Below the pieces are notes generated by a model. That model ran no database searches and was not told the origin of the DNA. It saw nothing but the letters and a program-made list of their open reading frames with translations. Position numbers and translations under genes: made by a program. 64,000 nt of DNA. It comes from Isoetes taiwanensis (lineage: Eukaryota; Streptophyta; Lycopodiopsida; Isoetales; Isoetaceae). Shown piece by piece: positions 1 to 11,770 of this stretch (position 1 is its first letter; the number at the start of each line of letters is the position of its first letter). The stretch lies in the NCBI GenBank assembly GCA_021234155.1, contig JAJEKV010000017.1, forward strand, positions 5,933,901-5,997,900, given 5' to 3'.

Positions 1-539
1 CTTTTTCCCAGTCGGCGCCACACTCAGAGAAACCCTAAAAATCTTCTTGCTCAAGCCGCCTTCCCGATAGGGCTTCGAGAGGGTTATAGTCAATTTAAGT
101 ATCCCCTTCAAGAATTGCGCAAAAAATTTGATCTTTCTATGAAAAGTTATGGCCTTCAAGAACAAGGGACCTTACTCCACCTCCCAAAAACTCAACACTC
201 TCATACTTACATTCTACAATCTAAGTCCTTCATTCCTCACATACTTAAGTTAATGGGCCCAATACTTATGAATTTAGGATAATTATGCTACATTAAATAA
301 TCTCTACCCTAATCAATCTTAACGAATTAGAACATGGCCAGGGCTACAATCCGGGTCTACCAAGATCATGGCACTGATACCATTGTGAGGCTCCCTAAAC
401 CTATACGATGCTCCCATCGTTTAAATACGAGAAATTCCCCTTCCATGGCGACTCCATCACCACGAAAAGGCCCTCTATCTGACTCAGACTACTTGTGATG
501 GGCAAGTGTCTGGGTGAAGGGCATGGAGGCATCACTGTA
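1..539 (-). mobile_element. LTR-retrotransposon end, leader plus LTR start (truncated by window edge)
   Basis: This stretch aligns by eye with 42540-42976, so both are copies of one dispersed family. Positions 371-382 read gcactgatacca, the reverse complement of a primer-binding site for initiator-Met tRNA (consensus TGGTATCAGAGC) with one mismatch. Three bases later, at 386, begins TGAGGC, the expected TG edge of an LTR. The element therefore points to the minus strand: the LTR is right of 386 and the internal leader lies left of 371, running out of the window. Similarity to the second copy stops near 539, so the LTR is probably truncated there. Class (copia or gypsy) cannot be told from this piece. 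Confidence 0.7.
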
Positions 540-1002
540 AAAATAAGAGAGAGATAATTCTTAAACTATAAGCATCTTTTTTGGACGAAATAGCCTTTGG
601 CGACTTCTACAGATGTTAGATGATAGTAACCAAAGCTAATAACATACAAATCAATATGTTCTATCATAAAGCTGCACTTCGGCCCGCAACCCTCAAATAT
701 CGACCCCCAACCCCCACCCCAACAAGAAGGGGTAGAAGTGAAAACTGCAACCGCAACCACCTCAGAACTGCTGAAAATCGGCTATCATCTCAGTGTCAAG
801 AAAGAGGCTCACACCGAACTGCAAAACACAATCACACAGATGGTTAACGTAAAAAGGTTAGGAGCCCTATGGCCAAGCATGCATCATGCTCGAAACGCAA
901 AGCAGAGCACAAGAATCTGATGAGAAAAAATAGCAGAATAGAGAAATTATAAAGAATCCCTAGTTTACATTGCCACGCCAAGGGAGAAAATATATAGATA
1001 CA
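540..1002. other. Unassigned spacer
   Basis: No recognisable gene, repeat or RNA. Short open frames here lack any family resemblance. It separates the LTR fragment from the microsatellite-rich SINE cluster. Confidence 0.4.
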
Positions 1003-1302
<300 letters not shown>

Positions 1303-1505
1303 AGATTTTAACGCCACGCCACAAGGCAGCGCCCTATCGGACATGTGACACTTTATAACACACCCGTGATGGGTCCCTCCCCCCACCACTTTACATTGCT
1401 GAAGTGGGTCCTTCCCCACCAACTTTACATTGCATGGCCACTTTCACAACGAGGCATTTGAACCCGCGGACCTTGGGTATGGCATGTCCTTTAACGCCTT
1501 ACCAC
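1303..1505 (-). mobile_element. tRNA-derived SINE with CT-type tail
   Basis: On the minus strand this starts near 1505 with a tRNA-like head. A box-B-like GCGGGTTCAAATGC is encoded at about 1458-1471 (plus reads gcatttgaacccgc). The body ends in GGCGTGGCGTTAAAA, encoded at 1306-1320, directly followed by the CTT/CT microsatellite tail at 1138-1302. The same terminal word, TTTTAACGTCACGCC on the plus strand, recurs next to other microsatellites near 11846, 18223 and 25178, supporting a family-specific 3' end. Box A is weak. Confidence 0.6.

Positions 1506-1568
<63 letters not shown>
1506..1568. repeat. (GA)30 microsatellite
   Basis: About 30 GA units. It sits at the 5' side of the minus-strand SINE at 1303-1505 and could be the tail of a further inserted copy, but no body could be delimited to its right. 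Confidence 0.95.
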
Positions 1569-1569
<1 letters not shown>

Positions 1570-1854
1570 AAAAAGCACGCACTAATAGCCAACCGAGAAT
1601 CAACCCGATAGTAAACAAATAGTTAATAGTCAACACAAGCAACAATAGCACAATATCAAAAATTGAAAATGACCCATCGCGTGCAAATTGTGAAACAAAC
1701 GAGCACATGGAAGTTTAAGACAAAGGGATAGACGCCGCATCTAAAGGACAAGCATCGTAATGCCAACCAAACCGGAAAATACATGACCGTGGATGGAAAA
1801 AGGATTCCGTGAGAAAATGACACAACAAATGAGAATACTGGCCACAGAGCTATG

Positions 1855-2100
<246 letters not shown>

Positions 2101-2195
2101 AGATACAACCGCCATTAGGTGGAACGAGAAGAAATCAACAAATGTTAAGACGAGCCGACACCAGTGACTAGACTCAGAGGAGGGAGGGAGGGAGG

Positions 2196-2413
2196 GAAAC
2201 TCTAGAACCAACAGAATTCAGCTCAGAGGAAACGCCGATGAGGAATGCTAGCAGGCAATATGGATATATAGTAGACAGAGCTAAAGAAAGCTCAGCGCTT
2301 ATAGAAGGCTATAAAGCTATAGATAGATCCGACGCTCAAAATGGTGTGACGCCAAAATAAGCGTGAGAGAGAGAACGATGGTTCTCTTCTATATAAGAAG
2401 AGAACCATGGCAT
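2196..2413. repeat. Dispersed 217-bp repeat, copy 1, with perfect hairpin
   Basis: Near-identical to 9041-9257: both run from gaaactctagaaccaacag to the end of a hairpin. The hairpin (2378-2408) has 12-bp perfect arms, ATGGTTCTCTTC and its complement, around the loop TATATAA. Differences between copies are few and clustered. No coding frame is shared. It could be a MITE or an end of a larger element; no target duplication was recognised. Confidence 0.8.
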
Positions 2414-5260
2414 TCTAGGGAAAGGTCCTTTGCAAAGCAATAACATCCGACACAAAGAGGAACCTACCTCCTCCAATCACAGACCAAGACTGCGAGCAAA
2501 AACAAGTAAGATCATCGAAAATCCATCAAAATATGCAGACTACCCTAGGACCGAGATAAATGGATAAAGAATAAAGCAGACATTGTGGAGCAAAGGAGCA
2601 ACAGAACAACAGGGAAATTAAGGCAGGAAGGAGAAGACAACGGGGGTAACTAGTGGTAAATTGAACAAAAAAGAGGGCCATTAGAGGCGATGAGGCACTT
2701 GACAACAAGGAGGTATGGTAAGGACCACTAAACAAGCAATGGACACCAACCATGAAAAATGAAGAAAAGCAGCATGAGGCCCAATGAACCAACACAAACT
2801 GTGCGAATGGAGCAACAAAAAACGAACGCAATGAAATGGATCAGTCAGACTACAAAGAAATGAGGAATCAACCAAAACAACAGTATGAGCAATGGAGCTG
2901 AAGAAGCAGAAGAACCATGCAGATAAAGGAAAAAACCTGGTGCCAAACATAGGCTAAACAATAGAAGGCCCGAATCCTATGGTAAAGACATTTATTGATA
3001 TCTTAAGAAGGAAATAATGATGATAAGTTGAAAAAGCGATGCACCAGCAAAGGACAATGGACTCAAGGTGACATCCTCATAGCCCGAACACAACTGAAAG
3101 CGTGGTAAGAACTACAAGAAACAAAAATAAGGGATAAAAGATGAATAGAACTAATGAGATAAGGGAATACTAGGAACCAACAAGACACAAGAACCGTGCG
3201 GGGTGCAGGAAACCAATAGTAAAATGGAAAATGATGCCAACAAGCGTAAAAACAGACTCTAATGAATCGGGCAACCTGGACAAAGAAAACTACAAAGATA
3301 AGAAAGCATGAATGTCTATCTCGCAAGGCCAATTCAGAAGATGAGCAACGAAATCATGAGCAAGGAAAATTAAAATAACAAAGCTAAACATTTATGAGTA
3401 AAGGAATAAACTCAAAATAAATGAATCCAACCAACCATGGAACAAGCAGAACAAGTGTGATTAAAGGCAATAGAACACGGCCGCTAGACATAGAACGGAG
3501 AGAAGGACAATTCGGGCAATGAAAGACTACGAGAGAAAAAACTCAGGAAAGGGAAGTGGCCGATGATCAGCTTGGAGGAATAAGGGGGAAGTGAGTAAGA
3601 CAAAATGTAACAAGAACTACAGAAGCAATGGAGCACAAGCAAGAGTGCAGGAGTCCATATAGGAAGAAACAAGATGACCGAAATAAGAACAAATATCAGG
3701 GCAGACACTATGAAAAATGAATAATGATAGTGGAACATCGAGATCGAAGAAATGAAGCGGCACATTGGTGATCAGGCCCTGAAGCAATGAGGCTGCAAAA
3801 CACAAGGTGGAAAGCATCAATAGAACTAAAAAGACCACTAACTATGGAACAGGCGAAGCAAAAGGAGGAAATTGGATAAAGGCAATAGAAAAACCTCCAG
3901 AACTAAAAGGCCGAGAGGAACAAATTCGACAATTGAACACATGAATAAGCTGGCTGAGGCAAGACAAAAGGCGAGAATATTGAAGGTGAAAAAACTAGCC
4001 ATCGAATGCAAAACCTAACAAGGAATGGTGGGAGGACGACGGAGACAAATGACACAAACTTCATAAAGATGATGCGAGCCAACCACGATTATGAACAAAT
4101 AATAAAGCCAAAACTATGGGGCAAATGGAATGCGTAAACAAATAAGGCACAAAAACCGAACACAAACCACAAACTATGACCATAACAACGAGCACATGAA
4201 AACAAACTGGAGAATCAATGCACCAACAATGACAGCGAAAAAACAATATGACAAACACTGTGAAAATCAAAGACTAAATTCCAACCTATATCATACTTGC
4301 ATAATGGACCAAACGAGCTTTCAAGATATACAAGACAACTTACATCGGGGACCCTCATGCTAATGAAGCAATATAGAGGATTAGACAGTATATGGAGACT
4401 ACAGGAAATGAATGGAATTATCTGGCACAGTCGAAAGATGACATTACGGAACCATAGAATAGAGCGGAACAGCTGGATGAACAACCCCAAACTAAGTGAA
4501 GACTAGACAACACTAGATAGAAAATACGCGAACAATGAAAAAACTGGGGGGAGGGAGAAGTGGAATAGGGCATAAAACTTGCTAATGAACATGGAAAGAT
4601 AAGAGGAACACGCTCACAATTGGACAAATGAACAAACTAATAATTCTATGAAGGAAAGAATGCAGAAAGAAGCATGCACCATACCCACCTATGCTTACCA
4701 CTAGAAACAAAGCTCAAGAACCTTATAGCAAAAAAAAAATAGAAGCAAATGAAATGGATGAAGAAATGGGATCATGAAAAGATGACTTGAGTACAAAAAT
4801 CGAAAGATCAAGGAATGAAAAAACAAACGAAGAGAACATCGTGAGATGCGTGGACTAAAAGGACAAATAGAGCAACTGGGACCACTGATGCAACAAATGT
4901 TGAATGGGACAAGACACTTATGCCAAACAAGGAAAGAAGAAGGAGAGAAGTCATGAGGCAAAAGAAACAGAGCAAGCACAGTGAATAGCAAATGAAACTA
5001 TAGGCAAGAGAGATGGAGAGAAAAGAGCCACCTCGAACTAAGCCAACGAACCATGTAATCATAGAAATAAACGAGCGAGGACTGGAACCCCATAACTTGC
5101 AGAACAAGATCAATAAATCCGAGGAGAACATGGAGAAACGAGTGTGCACCCTACTGCTAAAAACCCTATGGTACAAAGGACGCTACCCTAGACTACAAGG
5201 ATAGAAATCCCTGGAATAGCCAAGCAATGAATTAGACATTTGACTAAAGTTACTATATGC
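2414..5260. repeat. T-poor, A-rich degenerate long-period repeat block
   Basis: Nearly 2.8 kb in which the plus strand is visibly short of T (for example six T in 3841-3900). Phrases recur at about 415-bp spacing: taaaggcaatagaa at about 3463 and 3877, and variants of aac(c/t)atggaacaRgc at about 3436 and 3841. This suggests an old satellite-like array. The many minus-strand open frames rich in Phe, Leu, Ser and Cys follow from base composition and are not annotated as genes. Confidence 0.5.
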
Positions 5261-5454
5261 TCAAATGGATGCTCTCACCCAAAGAAAAAATTTTGTGCAA
5301 AATGCTCATGTGCAAAGCGATTATACATGTAGAAAATGCAAGCAAAATTAAATAGATACTTAACCGTGAATATCGAGTCTCCCAACACATCAAATCTCCA
5401 TCCCGTCATCAAGAGATACGAACCCATGCCATATACTAACCATGCCTATGATTC

Positions 5455-5577
5455 GGCAATATTTGTATAAGTATCGTATAGAGCGATGTCCAGCCCAGAA
5501 TTGACCAAGGCTATTCCAATAGGGCCTCCTATGGTAAACAAGGAGATAAAACCTACTGCAAGTAACATTGGTGTTGC
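5455..5577 (-). pseudogene. cox1: Mitochondrial cox1 fragment (NUMT)
   Basis: Minus-strand translation gives [17 protein letters not shown] followed by [17 protein letters not shown], matching the conserved core of cytochrome c oxidase subunit 1 ([26 protein letters not shown]). Only about 40 codons remain, without start or stop, so it is a non-functional nuclear copy. Several mismatches are the kind plant organelle RNA editing repairs: TCC for TTC and CCT for CTT (C-to-U), TAC for CAC (U-to-C). It joins directly to mitochondrial rRNA at its left end in gene sense, which is not an expected mitochondrial gene order. Confidence 0.85.
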
Positions 5578-5706
5578 CTGACTGTGAGACTGACCCGTCG
5601 AACAGGGACGAAAGTCGGCCATAGTGATCCGGGAGTCCCGCGTGGAAGGGCTCTCGCTCAACGGATCAAAGGTACGCCGGGGATAACAGGCTGATGACTC
5701 CCAAGA
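5576..5706 (+). pseudogene. rrn26: Mitochondrial large-subunit rRNA fragment (NUMT)
   Basis: The words GACGAAAGTCGGCCATAGTG, CGCTCAACGGAT and CGGGGATAACAGGCTGATGA are hallmark sequence of domain V of bacterial-type large-subunit rRNA, around E. coli 2400-2500 near the peptidyl-transferase centre. The variant GTCCCGCGTGGAAGGGCTCT resembles plant mitochondrial 26S rather than plastid 23S, as far as I can recall both. About 130 nt remain, so it is a fragment. It abuts the cox1 fragment with a few shared bases (gcctga) at the junction and lies in opposite orientation. Confidence 0.88.
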
Positions 5707-5914
5707 TTGAGCAATATTAAACGAATCAATTAGCGAAAAACAAGAGGGAGCCAAACGAGACTTGAACTTAACATACGCACTACTAGAGAATAGAGTATAC
5801 TCAACGAACAAGAAAATCCTCAAGGACCTAGAGCATATATCTACAAAATACAATTCAAGCAAAAGGAAACATGCAAATAAATATAATTTCAATTTAGCGC
5901 ATCACGATAGCAAG

Positions 5915-5975
5915 CATACTCGAACCTGTACAAGTAGTCGAGGCACCCTATGTGCTAGCCGCTAGACCAAGACTA
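5915..5975 (-). mobile_element. tRNA-derived SINE head
   Basis: On the minus strand TGGTCTAGCGGCTAGCAC (from 5969-5952) fits a tRNA box A and CAGGTTCGAGTA (5928-5917) fits box B, 25-35 nt apart as in pol III promoters. It does not fold as a full tRNA, so a SINE head is more likely than a tRNA gene. The body would extend left, toward the NUMT. Confidence 0.55.
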
Positions 5976-6212
5976 AGATATCAAACAACTAGGAACCCTT
6001 AAAAATACAAGGAACGAAGCCAGATGCGGTTAATTTGACACTATAAGGACCAAACACTATATAACCGTACTTGCCTAATCCAAGACGAATGAAAAGCCAT
6101 ATCTCATCTTCCAAAAACATCGAGCTCGTTAATGCATGGGCCCAACTGCAGAAAATAACCAAGCAAACCATGAAGAAAACCATGCAGAAATAGAAAATTG
6201 GGCAAGATACTG

Positions 6213-6390
6213 ATATAAAGCACAAAAAATGCATATGAAGGGCCTCTATCGAACCATGTATATAAGGGTCATTTAAGAGAGTGTACTCGACCAATTGAGC
6301 GTCGAGCAAATAGAAACATGTATTTAGATGAGAGCATACACACATGCATAAAGCACAAAACGCATATGAAGAGGCTCTATTATTGTATAC
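6213..6390. repeat. Short direct repeats
   Basis: The phrase ataaagcacaaaa(a)(c/t)gcatatgaag followed by ggctctat occurs twice, near 6213-6250 and 6351-6386, in the same orientation. It is part of a degenerate repeat-rich region without recognisable coding. Confidence 0.5.
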
Positions 6391-6439
6391 GATGACAAAC
6401 CTGTATTTAAGCAATGTCTAGACGAACCTAGAAAGGTAA

Positions 6440-7210
6440 GTAACAGACCCCCCTAGACCAATAAAGCATCTTAACCTAGGCAAAACGTTTCCAACAACCA
6501 CCCGGGCTCAAAGCAAGAAATACAACAAATGTACCAACAAAATAGACCTAACCTCAATGACCAAACAACTCAACAAGATCCAAGAAACAAGGCCCAAGCA
6601 AAGCATCCTAACTGACCCATGCAACAACCTGAAATAATACGAATGACAGTGCAAGAAAAAGGACCGACCAACCGAGAAGTACAAATGGAGTATCTAGGCT
6701 ATACTACTTAATGAACATATGAGAGCAAGACACAAGATGCTAGACTAAAAAACCGCATGTAAAACTACCAAAAGCATCCATAGCATCCACAAACAAAGAA
6801 GAACTCGAAAAACTACTAGAATACTAAAAATATGACCCAAACAATTTAACCTAAAAATGAAAAAAGGACAAAGTCAAACCAAGGATTGACCATTCAAAAA
6901 AGCCTCAAAAAGCTTAGGACGGCAAGAAACATACCTCTAGTTCCAAAGCAAGAAGCACAAAAATAGCACTCAACAATAACAATCTCAACTTCTATGACCA
7001 AATAACTCGACAAGCTCCCAGAAGCAAAGCCTAATCAAAGCAACCTGAAACGACTTATGCAAACCCAAAAACAAGGAACTCATAGCGCAAGATCCAGGAC
7101 CACCCATCGGAAGAGTACAATGAAGTATTTAGGCTATGCATTGAAGACCTAGTAGAGCAAGACAATAGACCCTAAACTCAACCTCATGTAAAATCAAAGA
7201 ACAACCCGGA
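6440..7210. repeat. Degenerate direct duplication, period about 450-480 bp
   Basis: Two diverged copies share ordered landmarks: ctcaatgaccaaacaactcaac / cttctatgaccaaataactcg (about 6553 and 6990), ggaccgaccaaccgagaagtac / ggaccacccatcggaagagtac, then gagtatctaggctat / gaagtatttaggctat. No coding potential seen. Confidence 0.5.
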
Positions 7211-7389
7211 CCATAGCACTTTACTTAAAACAAGATTAAATGTTAGAAAATATGAATCTTAAGGGATACCAGGTCTGGTAGTCCCTGACAAGCCATAGAT
7301 AAAACTAGGAGGGATAAGCTGGCCCTGGTATCATTTGGAAAAATAACCCAACGTAGATCATTCTCGTTGACTTTTGAGGATGAAGCCCA

Positions 7390-7560
7390 AAGGGGCCGAC
7401 TCATGGCAGATGATCATAGAGCAGTGATGCTCACAGAGTCATGGCTGATTCATGACCAATTCATGGTAGATGATCACAGAGATGCATATGGTCATAGAGC
7501 AGCAATGCCCACGGATTCATGGCTGTCTCATGGCCGTTTTAAGGCAAATGATCCGGAGCA
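7390..7560. repeat. Tandem repeat, about 78-bp unit
   Basis: catagagcag followed by a gattcatggctg-like word starts at 7415 and again at 7493, in two imperfect units. The open frame through it reflects the repeat. Confidence 0.55.
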
Positions 7561-7599
7561 TCAGATGACCGATGCCCATTTATATCAAGGCTAAAAGTC

Positions 7600-9035
7600 C
7601 AGACTTGGATAAAATGTTCAAGATGCAGATAAACTTGAGCCAAACTGAATCTGAAATTGTCCAATAGCGAGGTTACATGTTTTGACTTGGATTTCAACCG
7701 CTGCATCACCAAACTGGAGCATGCCAACCAACAGTAATTTTGGAATTTCTCAAACAATATTGCGTTAGTAAGCTTTTGTGATCAACAAAAACACAGTCCC
7801 AATGCAATCCAGAACACAGTCTTGATACTAAAGAATGCAGCAAAGCACTTATGCACCACGTCCACCTCATAATCACAAAATTGGCATCTCCTGCCTACAA
7901 TGCGTTGGAATAATGCATAAAAAGCTTGGATTGAATATGAGAAACTACTTAATGCATCTCACTCGAGAGCAAGATGAAGGATCTTATATACATCCTGTAC
8001 AGTAGATTGAAGCTTAACAACATAGCTGCAACGACACATCTCTTAGAAGACTCAGAATAATAGAAGAGACTCATACATGACAAATTCTGGCTAATAAGAT
8101 AACAAACATCGGCAAACATGGAAATCACAAGAGTATAGGTTCAAGACTATAAACGGGGTTGGGGTCTAGAAGTCTGGAGTCTGTGCAGTCTATGTAAACT
8201 ACAAATTTTGACATAATGAAGTCTACTAAGGATCATATATCAATTGGGTACAGAAAATCAATGAAACTTAAGCAAGAATAAACTTACCTCATGCAAAGAA
8301 TCGACATCGTGAAGGCTTTCTTATGTGGACCTACAAAAAGCTCAAAAATTTGGGTCTGAATCGGCAAGAACTAGCCTGATATTTGGCCCTAAATCCGACC
8401 AAATAGAAACCCAATTTGCAATCCAGCTTTTTTGAGCTACTCGAACTGCCAAGAAACTGGCATCGATCTAGTTTTTTGAGCTACAAGAACAACCAAGCAA
8501 TCACTGGCATCGTGGGCATATACCCCAGACCCCAAATCGTGAAAGACGGCACAGCCAAGCAATCAGGGTTAAGGCATCAGAGAACCCAGACCCCACCTGT
8601 GAAAAAAAGCAGAGCCAAAAAATACAAAAGAAAACCCTGATCATAGTAACTTATCTGGAAAAATCGCTCCTATAGTGAAGCTGCAACCAACCATGCCGAC
8701 TGCAGATCCAGCTCCATGTTCTTGCAGACAATATCAGATCACTGGTCCAGCACCATCGACAACCACCAAAAAGATTGTGATTCGTCCCAAATAAGTTAAT
8801 TTTTCCATCTAGAGATTTACTCAATTGGCTGGGCTAGCACTCTGAGTGTAAGGACATAACACATCAGAAAGAAACGCTCAGAGACAAAACCTTACAGGGT
8901 AAGAAACGGTGGGGCATCACAAGACAAGAAATGGTAGGGCATCATAGGAAGAACTAGCAAAATCATTTGCATCATAGGAAGAAACTAGCAGAATCATTTG
9001 GAAAACTGGTAAGATAGCGAAGATGGAGAAAACCA
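7600..9035. other. No gene recognised
   Basis: About 1.4 kb without convincing coding signal. Near 8426-8600 there are short internal repeats (TTTTTTGAGCTAC, ccaagcaatca, cagaccccA) of uncertain origin. Confidence 0.4.
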
Positions 9036-9040
9036 GCTTA

Positions 9041-9257
9041 GAAACTCTAGAACCAACAGAATTCAGCTCAGAGGAAATGCCGATGAGGAATGCTAGCAGG
9101 CAATATGGATATATAGTAGACAGAGCTAAAGAAAGCCTGCGCTATAGAAGGCTCAGGCTATAGATAGATCTGACGCTCAAAATGGCGTGACGCCAAAACA
9201 GGCATCCCTTTCCCCAGAATGATGGTTCTCTTCTATATAAGAAGAGAACCATGGCAT
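9041..9257. repeat. Dispersed 217-bp repeat, copy 2, with perfect hairpin
   Basis: Second copy of the repeat at 2196-2413, same orientation. The hairpin with 12-bp arms and TATATAA loop is kept exactly (9222-9252). Conservation of the palindrome while neighbouring bases differ suggests it belongs to the element's terminus. Confidence 0.8.
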
Positions 9258-10600
9258 AAATAGTCAAATACTTCCAATTTTTGCAAGGTTTAGGCCTCAT
9301 TATGTCAGGAAAATCCAAGAGTGCAGTTCTGGACTGTTATAGAAACTGTTAAATTCTCTACCATTTGAACAATTACCATGACATATAGGTGAGTTCATTA
9401 ATCTTAAAATTCTCAAAGGTCATTAAGAACCAAGTAAACACTGAAATGGCAACGATAAATTGTGAAATTGAAACTTCTCTTCTCATATATATGGGTTTAA
9501 ATGGCAGCGGGTCAACTGGACCAATTCTAGTCCATGGATCATCGTGATCACTCTAGTGTTAACTTGATTCTTATGGACTTATAAGTATTTCATGATTAAT
9601 GGATTCAGCCATACGTTATGGTGATTGTTTCAAACTTTAGAGAAATTGACAGTTTTTTTACCAGTCCAGAACTACATTTCTCATTTTCCTACCATGAAGG
9701 GGTCCAAAACTTGTTAAAATTGAGAGTAATTGTTGTTTTATGATAAAATACATTGAGTTGCATGTTCCTATATTTGGCAACTGTTACATCAGTTGAAGTT
9801 GTTAAAATCCATTTCTGGAAAAAAAACTGCTCCGGGTTGGGGAATTATTTCTCTTTTTACAAGTTTTGATTTAATTCTTATGGCTACGAGTTGTTAACTA
9901 TAAGGGCTACAATACAATATTTTTTGGGGACGTTTCTAAGTTATATTAATTTCAATACTGACTAAACTATTTCATATACAGAATTCAGATCAAAAATATA
10001 TGTTACAATGCTATAGTAAAGTCCATCCATAAGTCTCACAAAGGTAATGAATGATTCTTTCTACTTGTATCTACATATGAGGTAATTCTATCACGTCAAA
10101 TACAATGTAACTAGTATGTAACCATGTATCTTGTAGACTCAATTGAGACTTTATACAATAGAATAAACAACACGTAAAAAGTTAATATAATTCCAGAGTT
10201 ATGGGATCAAAACTCAACAAGATTGTAGCTAGTGATGTTTTTTTGATGAATGTGTCAAAAAAATCGCAAAGTTTATCCATGAAAATCAATCATTAGACCA
10301 AAGAATATTTCATGCCTATTTTTGAACTTTATGAAAGAACTTAGCTTTTTATTACTACAGCTCTTTAGTAAGTCTTTTACATAATTTAAAATATTAAAAA
10401 CGTATATGGAGGTTTTTAATGTAGTCTTATGGAAACATTACAAAGAATTATACTTATATTTTGCTATCATAAAACTACTCTATATGTTGTTGCTAGAAAG
10501 TGTTGTAATTTAGGTATCACAAGAGTACATGTAGCTTATCTTTCATGATAAATTCTATTTTTTATGTATGCAAGCCTTTGTTGGCAATATATATATTTCC
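9258..10600. other. AT-rich sequence, no gene recognised
   Basis: No long open frame or known repeat in this AT-rich stretch preceding the LINE fragment. Confidence 0.4.
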
Positions 10601-10639
10601 AATTTCATGCTAAAATAAATAAGATGGATTCCTCAGCAA

Positions 10640-11250
10640 GCTCTGGGATGCCAGTGCTCTTGAACAGGTCAAGGCGGCACACTACCAGACCAGTGCCACA
10701 TAAATCCCACATTAGAACGAGGCCTGGAATGCTATCTGCATACCCACTTGCCTATGAAAAGGCGCAGACTCATTGCCTCCATTCGCACAGGGGCACACCA
10801 TCTTCGAATTGAGACGGGCAGATGGGTTGGTGAGCCACGTCAAGACATGATTTGTCAATGCTGCCAAATGGGAGTCATTGAGGATGAATCTCATATCCTT
10901 CAAAGCTGCCCAGCATATGATCAAATCTGGATGCGTTATACTGAGTTGGTCAGGCCTGGCTAGCTGCTACATGTGACATTGCACACGGCTTCTGTACGTA
11001 TGTTGGGATCATACCTTCAGGAGGTCATGGATATGCGAGATCAGATGTCCTCGGGCACACACTTGACATGTATATATACATATATTTCATGATGATGTAT
11101 ACCTGTATAGTTTGACAGCATTCTTATTACTGCCACGGTTTTTCCCTCGAAAACTCTTCTGGGCAGGGGTTTTTTAACCCGGATAGTAATACATTTGTTG
11201 CACTCCTTTGGGTCCCATAGGCTGATTGGTCTCAGTGGACGGACTGACTG
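10640..11250 (+). pseudogene. LINE 3' end: reverse-transcriptase C-terminal zinc-finger region and 3' UTR
   Basis: The frame at 10748-10963 encodes RTGAHHLRIETGRWVG, then CQCC about 14 residues later, then EDESHILQSCPAYDQI. A CxxC followed by Hx(4)C with CPxY is the usual C-terminal finger of plant-type non-LTR reverse transcriptases. Only about 70 residues plus a preceding stretch in another frame (10636-10750) remain, so it is 5'-truncated as most LINE copies are. The following about 290 bp, ending gggtcccataggctgattgg, behave as a 3' UTR and run into the CCTT microsatellite, a plausible 3' tail. Confidence 0.65.
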
Positions 11251-11254
11251 ACTT

Positions 11255-11319
11255 CCTTCCATCCTTCCTCCCTCCCTCCCTCCCTCCCTCCTTCCTTCCT
11301 TCCTTCCTTCCTTCCTTTG
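11255..11319. repeat. (CCTT/CCCT)n microsatellite
   Basis: Alternating cctt and ccct tetranucleotides lie exactly between the 3' UTR of one LINE fragment and the coding remains of the next. This fits a simple-sequence LINE tail or slippage at the insertion joint. Confidence 0.9.
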
Positions 11320-11770
11320 ACTTCATTGTTTCAAATGGTCTCTCTACTATTCCAGCATCAAATTGCTTTACATGTATACATCATAATGGCAGTTGCATAG
11401 TCGATCTTCTTATCCGTGAACCTGATGCAGTAGGGATGATTTCGAAATTTAAAGTTCTTCAGAAGGGCCCAGATTCTGATCATGTTTCGTTCATCTTCGA
11501 ATCGCATATAAAATCCTTTAAACAAATGGATAGAGCTTTTGTTCCTTTGAGATTTGAAAATCGATTACAGGCATCCGTTCAAATACGAGAAAGAATTGAA
11601 AGCTAACTTGGACAAGATTGAATGGCCGATAGTTTTAGACGAGAAACAAATGGTTAACTAATGCAATATTAGAGACAGCAAAGGGCATCTTTGGAGTAAT
11701 CAATCTAAGAAAGCAAAGGGCACGATGTAAAGGTTTGATTTGGAGGCTAAAAAGGCACCTATGGGAAATG
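11319..11770 (+). pseudogene. LINE endonuclease C-terminus and linker
   Basis: The plus frame from about 11319 reads FIVSNGLSTIPASNCFTCIH, then NGSCIVDLLI, then PDSDHVSFIF. The pattern of T(C/Y)xxxxGxSxxDLL and a final SDH is the end of the apurinic-type endonuclease of plant LINEs. The linker continues to about 11770 with at least one frame break. The upstream part of the endonuclease is missing and is replaced by the CCTT run, so this copy is 5'-truncated. Confidence 0.65.

Noticed and set aside
2526-5176. Series of minus-strand frames rich in Phe, Leu, Ser and Cys that look like membrane proteins
   Set aside because: The hydrophobicity follows from the T-poor, A-rich plus strand. Frames overlap in different phases, and no family motif is present.
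5576-5706. Functional rRNA gene or plastid 23S insertion
   Set aside because: Only about 130 nt of domain V, and the variable words fit mitochondrial rather than plastid rRNA.
5915-5975. Functional tRNA gene
   Set aside because: Box A and B are present but no acceptor stem or anticodon arm pairs; the same holds for 12428-12500, 43880-43935 and 49590-49650.
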